Positions 7,748 through 14,772 of a stretch of 22,658 nucleotides of DNA are shown piece by piece. Below the pieces are notes generated by a model. That model was not told the DNA's origin. It did no database searches and saw only the letters and a program-made list of their open reading frames with translations. Source of the stretch: Calditrichota bacterium (GTDB lineage: Bacteria > CLD3); the NCBI GenBank assembly GCA_008501735.1, contig QQUF01000020.1, forward strand, positions 1 through 22,658, read 5' to 3'. Position 1 is the first letter of the stretch. Every line of letters begins with the position of its first letter. Both the position numbers and the translations under genes were made by a program.

Positions 7748-9592
7748 ATGAAAATTTTCACAAAAACACTCGTTCCTGTATTAGCTCTTAGCTTTGGGAT
7801 TTTTACAAACTGCTTTGCTGAATATGAAGAGAAAATAACTCCAAATGATATTGCAGCTGGACATCGTTACGGATTTGGTATTGATATTGATGGAGATTAT
7901 GCAATTTCAGGTGCTTATGAAGATGGAAATGGTTCAGCATATATTTTTAAAAGAAGCGGAACAACTTGGACTCAAGAGGCAAAAATAGTAGCAAGTGATG
8001 GTAGTTCTGGTGATGAATTTGGACGGTCAGTTTCTATTGATGGCGATTTTGCAATAGTTGGTTCTAGATATGATGACGATGGAGGTTCTGATTCAGGTTC
8101 AGCATATATTTTTAAAAGAAGTGGTACTTCTTGGACGGAAGAAACAAAACTTACTGCCAATGATCCTGATGCTGGAGATAGATTTGGGCAAGTAGTCGCA
8201 ATAGAGGGGAACTATGCAATCATTTCTTCTCATCTAGATGATGACGGAGGTAGTTCATCAGGTTCTGCCTATATTTTCTTTAATAATGGTACTACTTGGA
8301 CTCAACAAGCAAAACTTACAGCAAGTGATGCTAATTCAAATGATTATTTTGGAACTTATGTTTCAATTTCCGGAGATTATGTATTAATTGGTGCAAATGG
8401 TGATGATGATGGTGGTGGTTTATCCGGTTCAGCTTATATTTTTAAAAGAGATGGAATCTCGTGGAGTGAACAGGCTAAACTAACAGCTAATGACGCTGCT
8501 TCAGGTGACTCATTTGGAGAAAGTGTAGCAATTAGCGGAGAATATTCTGTTATTGGTGCACCTGTAGATGATGATTCTTTTTCAAATTCAGGTTCAGTAT
8601 ATGTTTTTAAAAGAACAGGTACTTCTTGGAGCCAGCAATCAAAGTTAAATGCCAGTGATCCAGCAGAAAATGATCAATTTGGAAAATCAGTTTCAATTGA
8701 TGGGCTGAATATTGTAATTGGATCAAGCTTTGATGACGACAACGCCTTAGGCAGTTCAGGTTCTGCTTATATTTTTAGTGGTGATGGAAGTACTTGGACT
8801 CAGGGTGCAAAAATAACAGCAAATGATGCGACAGTAAATGCAAGATTTGGAAGATCTACTGCAATTAATGGTAATTACATTGTTGTTGGAGCTTACAATT
8901 CCAATGTTGATGGTAGTAGTTCAGGTTCTGCTTACATTTATGCATCTGACGGAGGTGATTTACCTCTTGCAATTGAACTTGACTCTTTTGAAGCACGACA
9001 AATCGAAAATACAATTCAGCTTAATTGGACAACAGCTTCCGAAACAGAAAATGAAGGTTTTAATGTTTACAGAAAAACAGGAAATGGAAATTTTGTTCAA
9101 ATCGCTTCTTACAAAGGAAACTCTGAACTTCTTGGAACTTTAAATTCAACGACTTCAAATAATTACACTTTTGTTGACAACTCTGAATTAAGAAACGGTG
9201 AAACTTACACTTACTACATTTCTGACGTTGAAACTAACGGGCTTGAAACTAAACACGAAAAATCTGCTAAAACTGTAAGATTTGTTTTGAATGAAGAAAC
9301 TGCTCAAACAAAACTCGACTACGTTTTAGCACAAAACTTTCCAAATCCTTTTAACCCAAGTACTCAAATTAATTTCCAAATTGCAAAAACTCAAGATGTT
9401 AGACTTCAAATTTTCAATCTCAAAGGCAAACTTGTAAAAGAACTCGTGAATGAAAAAATGAATGAAGGTTCACACTCTGCAAAATGGGACGGAACAGACA
9501 GTTTTGGAAACCAAGTTTCAAGTGGAACTTACTTCTACAAATTTTCAGCAGGAATCTTTTCTCAAACTAATAAAATGGTTTTACTAAAATAA
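7748..9592 (+). CDS. Secreted 7-repeat FG-GAP beta-propeller protein with T9SS sorting domain
   Basis: 614 residues from the ATG at 7748; the in-frame TTG at 7736 is rejected because GGA at 7737-7739 is the likely Shine-Dalgarno. Signal peptide MKIFTKTL ... TNCFA, residues 1-24. Seven FG-GAP repeats (~28-400), the first beginning with the variant RYGFGIDIDGDYAISGAY. Asp-rich DDDGG loops occur in repeats 2-4. The SEFAIGGG domain present in the two preceding paralogues is absent: the propeller joins directly to the Fn3-like module (DLPLAIELDSF, ~404). T9SS sorting domain from ~524 to the end, with [10 protein letters not shown] and NKMVLLK. The sorting region is nearly identical in DNA to that of its neighbours, while the propeller is not. 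Confidence 0.9.
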   Translation: MKIFTKTLVPVLALSFGIFTNCFAEYEEKITPNDIAAGHRYGFGIDIDGDYAISGAYEDGNGSAYIFKRSGTTWTQEAKIVASDGSSGDEFGRSVSIDGDFAIVGSRYDDDGGSDSGSAYIFKRSGTSWTEETKLTANDPDAGDRFGQVVAIEGNYAIISSHLDDDGGSSSGSAYIFFNNGTTWTQQAKLTASDANSNDYFGTYVSISGDYVLIGANGDDDGGGLSGSAYIFKRDGISWSEQAKLTANDAASGDSFGESVAISGEYSVIGAPVDDDSFSNSGSVYVFKRTGTSWSQQSKLNASDPAENDQFGKSVSIDGLNIVIGSSFDDDNALGSSGSAYIFSGDGSTWTQGAKITANDATVNARFGRSTAINGNYIVVGAYNSNVDGSSSGSAYIYASDGGDLPLAIELDSFEARQIENTIQLNWTTASETENEGFNVYRKTGNGNFVQIASYKGNSELLGTLNSTTSNNYTFVDNSELRNGETYTYYISDVETNGLETKHEKSAKTVRFVLNEETAQTKLDYVLAQNFPNPFNPSTQINFQIAKTQDVRLQIFNLKGKLVKELVNEKMNEGSHSAKWDGTDSFGNQVSSGTYFYKFSAGIFSQTNKMVLLK

Positions 9593-9616
9593 AATTTTAC
9601 TTCCTCTTGAAACTAC

Positions 9617-9648
9617 AAGCCTGATAATTAATTTTGTCGGGCTTTTTT
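9617..9648 (+). terminator. Intrinsic terminator after FG-GAP gene 3
   Basis: AAGCCTGATAA pairs with TTGTCGGGCTT with two G.U pairs around TTAATT, then six T. Same terminator type as at 4139. Confidence 0.88.
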
Positions 9649-9774
9649 GTTTTACACTATTTCAAAATATAAATTAAGCAACGCCTTGACCATTTCTCAC
9701 TAAATGCCAAATGACCAATTAATTTCCTAAAACTAAAGTATTTACTCTCCTTCAAAAATTTACTTAAAAGCTTA

Positions 9775-9899
9775 TGTACTGAAATCAGTACAACTCAAAT
9801 TATGTACTGATTTCAGTACATAATTATAAAAAGTGCATTTTAATATTTTAAACCTTGATTATTGCTAATTTCCTTCAAAAGTGTTTCGAATTTGGTACA
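9775..9899 (+). promoter_or_regulatory. Operator cluster 4: paired UAS plus proximal site (TGTAC type)
   Basis: TGTACTGAAATCAGTACA (9775-9792) and TGTACTGATTTCAGTACA (9803-9820) both have perfect 8-bp arms (TGTACTGA / TCAGTACA), and each is the reverse complement of the other. The proximal site is TGTTTCGAATTTGGTACA (9882-9899). Distal spacing 28 bp. These are the best sites in the window and define the consensus. Nothing else recognisable lies between 9649 and 9774. Confidence 0.9.
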
Positions 9900-9979
9900 C
9901 TTTATCGAATTCTACCAAATTCCAATAAATGCCCACATTATCGACGATTCAGATGGTTGACACATTGTTTCTGATTAGT

Positions 9980-9995
9980 TGGCACGTTAGTTGAA
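9980..9995 (+). promoter_or_regulatory. Sigma-54 promoter of micropeptide 3 / FG-GAP gene 4
   Basis: TGGCACGTTAGTTGAA with TTGA at -12. It begins 81 bp after the end of the proximal operator, one base more than in the first three units. Predicted start of transcription is near 10005. Confidence 0.82.
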
Positions 9996-10036
9996 ATAAC
10001 TGAAAATTAAGAAGTTACGACTTTTAAACTTTAAAT

Positions 10037-10067
10037 CTAAAAATGATTCAAACAGAATCAATTTTAG
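10037..10067 (+). promoter_or_regulatory. Leader RNA hairpin before micropeptide 3
   Basis: CTAAAAATGATT (10037-10048) pairs with AATCAATTTTAG (10056-10067), 11 of 12 pairs, loop CAAACAG. AAAGGA of the ribosome binding site begins immediately after it. Confidence 0.6.
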
Positions 10068-10081
10068 AAAGGAAAAAACAA

Positions 10082-10210
10082 ATGCCATACAAAACCTCAA
10101 ACTTTGAACAAACAAAAAGAGAAGTAATGGAAAAGAATTCTATTTGGATACTAATCGGTTTGGCACTGGCAATCTTCTTAACAAGCAATTTAGAAATCAA
10201 TATTTTTTAA
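10082..10210 (+). CDS. MPYK-family single-pass membrane micropeptide 3 (42 aa)
   Basis: SD AAAGGA about 9 bases before the ATG. The product differs from the 7596 protein only at residue 19 (N for Y) and residue 30 (A for T): MPYKTSNFEQTKREVMEKN, then the helix and the NLEINIF tail. Same slot between sigma-54 promoter and FG-GAP gene. An identical copy lies at 12581. Confidence 0.82.
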   Translation: MPYKTSNFEQTKREVMEKNSIWILIGLALAIFLTSNLEINIF

Positions 10211-10234
10211 ACATTTAAATTTTTGGACAACAAA

Positions 10235-12091
10235 ATGAAAACTTACACAAAAACACTCGTACCTGCATTAGCTCTTAGCTTTGGGATTTTTACAAACTGC
10301 TTAGCTGAAACCGAACAAAAAATAGTTGCATCTGATGCAGCTGAAGGTGACAAATTTGGAAGTGAAAATGCAATTTCAATAAGTGGTGATTATGCTATAG
10401 TTGGAGCTAGTTTAAATGATGCCTCTGGAGATAATACTGGTGCAGCATATATTTATTTTAGAAGTGGCTCTTCTTGGACAGAACAAGCAAAGCTCACTGC
10501 AAGTGATGCAGCAACAGGTGATCTTTTTGGACGTGCAGTTTCAATAGATGGAGATTACGCTATTGTTTCGTCTACGGCTGATGATGACGTAGCATCTAGT
10601 TCAGGTTCAGCTTACATTTTTCATAGAAGTGGAACAACGTGGACGGAACAAGATAAAATAACTGCAAGTGATGCAGCGACAAGTGATCAGTTTGGCAACT
10701 CTGTTTCTATCAGCGGAGATTATGCAATTATTGGAACAGTAAATGATGATGATGCAGGAAGTACTTCAGGCTCTGCATATATTTTTAATAGAAGTGGAGC
10801 AACGTGGACGGAACAACAAAAAATAACTGCAAGTGATGCGGCAGCAGGTGATAGATTTGGCGGAAAAGTTTCCATAGATGGAGATTATGCTATTGTCGGT
10901 GCAAGAGGTAATTCGGATGCAGGAAGTAATTCAGGTTCTGCATATATTTTTAATAGAAGTGGAGCAACGTGGACGGAACAACAAAAAATAACTGCAAGTG
11001 ATGCAGCGGCAAGTGACTTATTTGGTCATGCTGTTTCAATAAGTGGTGATTATGTCGCAGTTGGAGCTTTTGGTAATGATGATAATGGAACTGAGTCAGG
11101 TTCAGTATATATTTTTAACAGAAGTGGAGCAACTTGGATAGAGCAACAAAAATTTACTTCTAGTGATGCTGCAGCAAATGATAACTTCGGTTTGTCAGTT
11201 TCAATAGATGATAATAATGTAGTTGTTGGAGCTCCAAGAGGTGAAGAGGGAGTAAGCAATTCAGGTTCAAGTTATTTATTTAGTAGAAGTGGAGCAATTT
11301 GGACACAACAAGCGGAACTTACAGCAGATGATGCAGCAACTGATGATAGATTCGGTATTGAAGTTGGTATTAATGGAAATTATGCAATTGTTGGAGCAAC
11401 TTGGGACGATGACGCAGGAAGTTTGTCAGGGTCAGCTTACATTTATACTGGTAGTGATATTGGCTTAGCTGTAGAACTTGATTCTTTCACAGCTAGTCAA
11501 ATCGAAAACACAATTCAACTTAACTGGACAACTGCTTCTGAAAAAGACAATGAAGGTTTTAATGTTTACAGAAAAGTAGGGAACGGTACTTTTGTTCAAA
11601 TCGCTTCCTACAAAGGAAACTCTGAACTTCTTGGAGCTTTAAATTCTACAACTTCAAACGATTATTCTTTCATCGACAATTCAGAACTTCGTAACGGTAA
11701 AACTTACACTTATTACATTTCTGATGTTGAAACTAACGGAATTGAAACTAAACACGAAAAATCTGCTGAAACTGTAAGGTTTATTTTGAATGAGGAAATT
11801 GCACAAACTAAACTTGATTATATTTTAGCACAAAACTTCCCTAATCCTTTTAACCCTAGCACACAAATCAATTTCCAAATCGCAAAAACTCAAGACGTAA
11901 GACTCCAAGTTTACAACCTCAAAGGTGAACTTGTAAAAGAGCTTATGAATGAAAAAATGAATAAAGGTTCACACTCTGCAAAATGGGACGGAACAGACAG
12001 TTTTGGAAACCAAGTTTCAAGTGGAACTTACTTCTACAAATTTTCAGCAGGAATCTTTTCTCAAACTAATAAAATGGTTTTACTAAAATAA
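10235..12091 (+). CDS. Secreted 7-repeat FG-GAP beta-propeller protein with T9SS sorting domain
   Basis: 618 residues from the ATG at 10235 (SD GGA at 10224-10226). Signal peptide MKTYTKTL ... TNCLA, residues 1-24. Seven FG-GAP repeats from ~28 to ~400. The first has a two-residue insertion ([18 protein letters not shown]) shared with the next paralogue. Linkers are typically RSGATWTEQQKITASDAA, and two neighbouring repeats share this segment almost exactly at DNA level. Fn3-like module from ~408 (GLAVELDSF), T9SS sorting domain from ~527. Like the 7748 gene it lacks the SEFAIGGG domain. Closest relative in the window is the 12734 gene. Role beyond surface display is unknown. Confidence 0.9.
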   Translation: MKTYTKTLVPALALSFGIFTNCLAETEQKIVASDAAEGDKFGSENAISISGDYAIVGASLNDASGDNTGAAYIYFRSGSSWTEQAKLTASDAATGDLFGRAVSIDGDYAIVSSTADDDVASSSGSAYIFHRSGTTWTEQDKITASDAATSDQFGNSVSISGDYAIIGTVNDDDAGSTSGSAYIFNRSGATWTEQQKITASDAAAGDRFGGKVSIDGDYAIVGARGNSDAGSNSGSAYIFNRSGATWTEQQKITASDAAASDLFGHAVSISGDYVAVGAFGNDDNGTESGSVYIFNRSGATWIEQQKFTSSDAAANDNFGLSVSIDDNNVVVGAPRGEEGVSNSGSSYLFSRSGAIWTQQAELTADDAATDDRFGIEVGINGNYAIVGATWDDDAGSLSGSAYIYTGSDIGLAVELDSFTASQIENTIQLNWTTASEKDNEGFNVYRKVGNGTFVQIASYKGNSELLGALNSTTSNDYSFIDNSELRNGKTYTYYISDVETNGIETKHEKSAETVRFILNEEIAQTKLDYILAQNFPNPFNPSTQINFQIAKTQDVRLQVYNLKGELVKELMNEKMNKGSHSAKWDGTDSFGNQVSSGTYFYKFSAGIFSQTNKMVLLK

Positions 12092-12115
12092 AATTTTACT
12101 TCCTCTTGAAACTAC

Positions 12116-12147
12116 AAGCCTGATAATTAATTTTGTCGGGCTTTTTT
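12116..12147 (+). terminator. Intrinsic terminator after FG-GAP gene 4
   Basis: Identical to the terminator at 9617-9648, being inside the 820-bp repeat. Confidence 0.88.
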
Positions 12148-12273
12148 GTTTTACACTATTTCAAAATATAAATTAAGCAACGCCTTGACCATTTCTCACT
12201 AAATGCCAAATGACCAATTAATTTCCTAAAACTAAAGTATTTACTCTCCTTCAAAAATTTACTTAAAAGCTTA

Positions 12274-12398
12274 TGTACTGAAATCAGTACAACTCAAATT
12301 ATGTACTGATTTCAGTACATAATTATAAAAAGTGCATTTTAATATTTTAAACCTTGATTATTGCTAATTTCCTTCAAAAGTGTTTCGAATTTGGTACA
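12274..12398 (+). promoter_or_regulatory. Operator cluster 5: paired UAS plus proximal site (TGTAC type)
   Basis: Sites at 12274-12291, 12302-12319 and 12381-12398, identical to cluster 4. The gap from 12148 to 12273 is the same featureless stretch as 9649-9774. Confidence 0.9.
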
Positions 12399-12478
12399 CT
12401 TTATCGAATTCTACCAAATTCCAATAAATGCCCACATTATCGACGATTCAGATGGTTGACACATTGTTTCTGATTAGT

Positions 12479-12494
12479 TGGCACGTTAGTTGAA
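12479..12494 (+). promoter_or_regulatory. Sigma-54 promoter of micropeptide 4 / FG-GAP gene 5
   Basis: TGGCACGTTAGTTGAA, identical to 9980-9995. Predicted start of transcription is near 12504. Confidence 0.82.
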
Positions 12495-12535
12495 ATAACT
12501 GAAAATTAAGAAGTTACGACTTTTAAACTTTAAAT

Positions 12536-12566
12536 CTAAAAATGATTCAAACAGAATCAATTTTAG
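12536..12566 (+). promoter_or_regulatory. Leader RNA hairpin before micropeptide 4
   Basis: Identical to the hairpin at 10037-10067, immediately before AAAGGA. Confidence 0.6.
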
Positions 12567-12580
12567 AAAGGAAAAAACAA

Positions 12581-12709
12581 ATGCCATACAAAACCTCAAA
12601 CTTTGAACAAACAAAAAGAGAAGTAATGGAAAAGAATTCTATTTGGATACTAATCGGTTTGGCACTGGCAATCTTCTTAACAAGCAATTTAGAAATCAAT
12701 ATTTTTTAA
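12581..12709 (+). CDS. MPYK-family single-pass membrane micropeptide 4 (42 aa)
   Basis: Exact duplicate of the gene at 10082-10210, inside the 820-bp repeat. It ends 24 bases before the next start codon. Basic N-terminus, one transmembrane helix, NLEINIF tail. Confidence 0.82.
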   Translation: MPYKTSNFEQTKREVMEKNSIWILIGLALAIFLTSNLEINIF

Positions 12710-12733
12710 ACATTTAAATTTTTGGACAACAAA

Positions 12734-14590
12734 ATGAAAACTTACACAAAAACACTCGTACCTGCATTAGCTCTTAGCTTTGGAATCTTTACAAACTGCT
12801 TAGCTGAAACCGAAGTAAAAATTGTTGCCTCTGACGCAGCAGCTTTAGACAATTTGGGTGGTGAAAATGCAATTTCGATAAGTGGAGATTATGCTATAGT
12901 TGGAGCTTTAGGAAATGATTCTGGTGGAGATAATAAGGGCGCAGCTTATATTTATTTTAGGAGTGGTTCTTCTTGGACACAACAAGCAAAACTAAATGCA
13001 AGTGATGCAGTTGATTTTGATCAATTCGGTATCGCAGTTGCAATAGATGGAGATTATGCAATTGTTTCATCTTCAAGTGATGATGACGGAGCAAGTAATT
13101 CAGGTTCAGCTTATATTTTTAAAAGAAGTGGAACTTCGTGGACAGAAGAAGATAAAATAACTGCAAGTGATCCAGCTGCTAATGACGGTTTTGGTAATTC
13201 AGTTGCAATTAGTGGAGATTATGCAATTGTTGGCACAGTTTTAAACGATGATGCTGGAACTTCTTCGGGCTCAGCATATATTTTTCATAGAAGTGGAACT
13301 TCTTGGACAGAGCAAGAAAAAATAACTGCAAGTGATGCAGATGCAGGTGATAGGTTTGGCGGACAAGTATCAATAAATGGAGATTATGTTATTGTCGGAG
13401 CAAGGCATAATTCAGATGCAGGAAGTAGTTCAGGTTCAGCATATATTTTTAGTAGAAGTGGAACAACGTGGACAGAACAACAAAAAATAACAGCTAATGA
13501 TGCAGCGACTGATGATTATTTCGGACAATCAGTATCAATAAATGGCGATTATGTTATTGTAGGAGCTTGGGGCGATGATGACGGAGCAAGTAATTCAGGT
13601 TCAGCTTATATTTTTAATAGAAGTGGAGCAACGTGGACACAACAAGCAAAATTTAATGCCAATGATGCAGAAGCTAATCATAGATTTGGGTATGCAGTTT
13701 CAATAGATGGAAATAATGCTATTATTGGAGCTTTTCTTGATGATGATGGAGTAAGTAATTCAGGTTCAGCATATATCTTTAGTAGAAGTGGAACTTCGTG
13801 GACACAACAAGGAAAAGTTAGAGCTAATGATGCAGCAGCTGATGACTATTTCGGGGTTTCAGTATCAATAAGTGGAGATTATTCAATAGCTGGAGCATTC
13901 CGTGATGATGATGGAGGAGATAGTTCAGGTTCAGCATATATTTTTACTGGTAGTGATATTGGCTTGGCAGTTGAACTTGATTCTTTCACAGCTCGTCAAA
14001 TCGAAAATTCAATTCAGCTTAATTGGAAAACTGCTTCTGAAAAAGACAATGAAGGTTTTAATGTTTACAGAAAAGTAGGGAACGGTACTTTTGTTCAAAT
14101 CGCTTCCTACAAAGGAAACTCTGAACTTCTTGGAGCTTTAAATTCTTCAACTGCAAATTATTACACTTTTGTTGATAACTCAGAACTCAGAAACGGTGAA
14201 ACTTACACTTACTACATTTCCGATGTTGAAACTAATGGAATTGAAACTAAACACGAAAAATCTGCTGAAACTGTAAGGTTTATTTTAAATGAAGAAATCG
14301 CACAAACTAAACTTGATTATGTTTTAGCTCAAAATTTCCCAAATCCTTTTAACCCTAGCACTCAAATAGATTTCCAAATTGCAAAAACTCAAGACGTTAG
14401 ACTTCAAATATTTAATCTCAAAGGTGAACTTGTGAAAGAACTTGTGAATGAAAAAATGAATGAAGGTTCACATTCAGCAAAATGGGACGGAACTGATAGT
14501 TTTGGAAACCAAGTTTCAAGTGGAACTTACTTCTACAAACTTTCAGCAGGAATCTTTTCTAAAACTAACAAAATGGTTTTACTAAAATAA
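12734..14590 (+). CDS. Secreted 7-repeat FG-GAP beta-propeller protein with T9SS sorting domain
   Basis: 618 residues from the ATG at 12734 (SD GGA). Signal peptide as in the 10235 gene. Seven repeats; the first ([21 protein letters not shown]) has lost the FG phenylalanine. Linkers are RSGTSWTEQ or RSGATWTQQ with ANDAA. Fn3-like module from ~408, T9SS sorting domain from ~527 ending SKTNKMVLLK, which is closer to the 4629 tail than to the 10235 tail (SQTNKMVLLK). That mosaic pattern suggests exchange among tails. Expressed from its own sigma-54 promoter with the upstream micropeptide. Confidence 0.9.
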   Translation: MKTYTKTLVPALALSFGIFTNCLAETEVKIVASDAAALDNLGGENAISISGDYAIVGALGNDSGGDNKGAAYIYFRSGSSWTQQAKLNASDAVDFDQFGIAVAIDGDYAIVSSSSDDDGASNSGSAYIFKRSGTSWTEEDKITASDPAANDGFGNSVAISGDYAIVGTVLNDDAGTSSGSAYIFHRSGTSWTEQEKITASDADAGDRFGGQVSINGDYVIVGARHNSDAGSSSGSAYIFSRSGTTWTEQQKITANDAATDDYFGQSVSINGDYVIVGAWGDDDGASNSGSAYIFNRSGATWTQQAKFNANDAEANHRFGYAVSIDGNNAIIGAFLDDDGVSNSGSAYIFSRSGTSWTQQGKVRANDAAADDYFGVSVSISGDYSIAGAFRDDDGGDSSGSAYIFTGSDIGLAVELDSFTARQIENSIQLNWKTASEKDNEGFNVYRKVGNGTFVQIASYKGNSELLGALNSSTANYYTFVDNSELRNGETYTYYISDVETNGIETKHEKSAETVRFILNEEIAQTKLDYVLAQNFPNPFNPSTQIDFQIAKTQDVRLQIFNLKGELVKELVNEKMNEGSHSAKWDGTDSFGNQVSSGTYFYKLSAGIFSKTNKMVLLK

Positions 14591-14611
14591 AAATTTACTT
14601 TCTCTTGAAAC

Positions 14612-14643
14612 AAAAGCCTAACAATTCACTTTGTTAGGCTTTT
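14612..14643 (+). terminator. Intrinsic terminator after FG-GAP gene 5
   Basis: A perfect 13-bp stem AAAAGCCTAACAA / TTGTTAGGCTTTT with loop TTCACT. It is symmetric enough to act in both directions. Confidence 0.88.
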
Positions 14644-14710
14644 GTGTTTTGTGAAACTGAATTTGTTGTTTAGCTTTTTGAACTACCGAAATCCATAAAT
14701 TTTTCAGCAA

Positions 14711-14738
14711 ACCAACGAAAGAAAATACTTTGGTTGGT
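14711..14738 (+). promoter_or_regulatory. Leader hairpin before the YWTD gene
   Basis: ACCAACGAAAG (14711-14721) pairs with CTTTGGTTGGT (14728-14738), one mismatch, loop AAAATA. It resembles the hairpin at 6871-6898 (ACCAACTAAAG / CTTTAGTTGGT). Both are followed by a T-rich stretch and TTAACAAAGGA then ATG. Attenuator, processing site or remnant terminator are all possible. No -24/-12 promoter or TGTAC operator is visible here. Confidence 0.55.
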
Positions 14739-14772
14739 ATTCATTCTTTTACAGTTAACAAAGGAAAACGAA

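Larger units (their letters stand above)
9465..10284 (+). repeat. Long direct repeat, copy A (820 bp)
   Basis: Identical by eye to 11964-12783 (offset 2499). It runs from the last ~40 codons of one FG-GAP gene through its terminator, operator cluster, sigma-54 promoter, leader hairpin and micropeptide gene, into the signal-peptide codons of the next gene. The borders are single-base changes at 9464/11963 and 10285/12784. Confidence 0.93.
11964..12783 (+). repeat. Long direct repeat, copy B (820 bp)
   Basis: Second copy of 9465-10284. It gives the fifth FG-GAP unit exactly the same terminator, operators, promoter, leader and micropeptide as the fourth. The propeller bodies on either side have diverged, so either the duplication is old with recent homogenisation, or the propeller evolves very fast. 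Confidence 0.93.

Noticed and set aside
406-12398. Recurrent TGTAC palindromes as possible CRISPR or transposon ends
   Set aside because: They come in fixed 28-bp pairs upstream of -24/-12 promoters; there is no transposase and no array structure.
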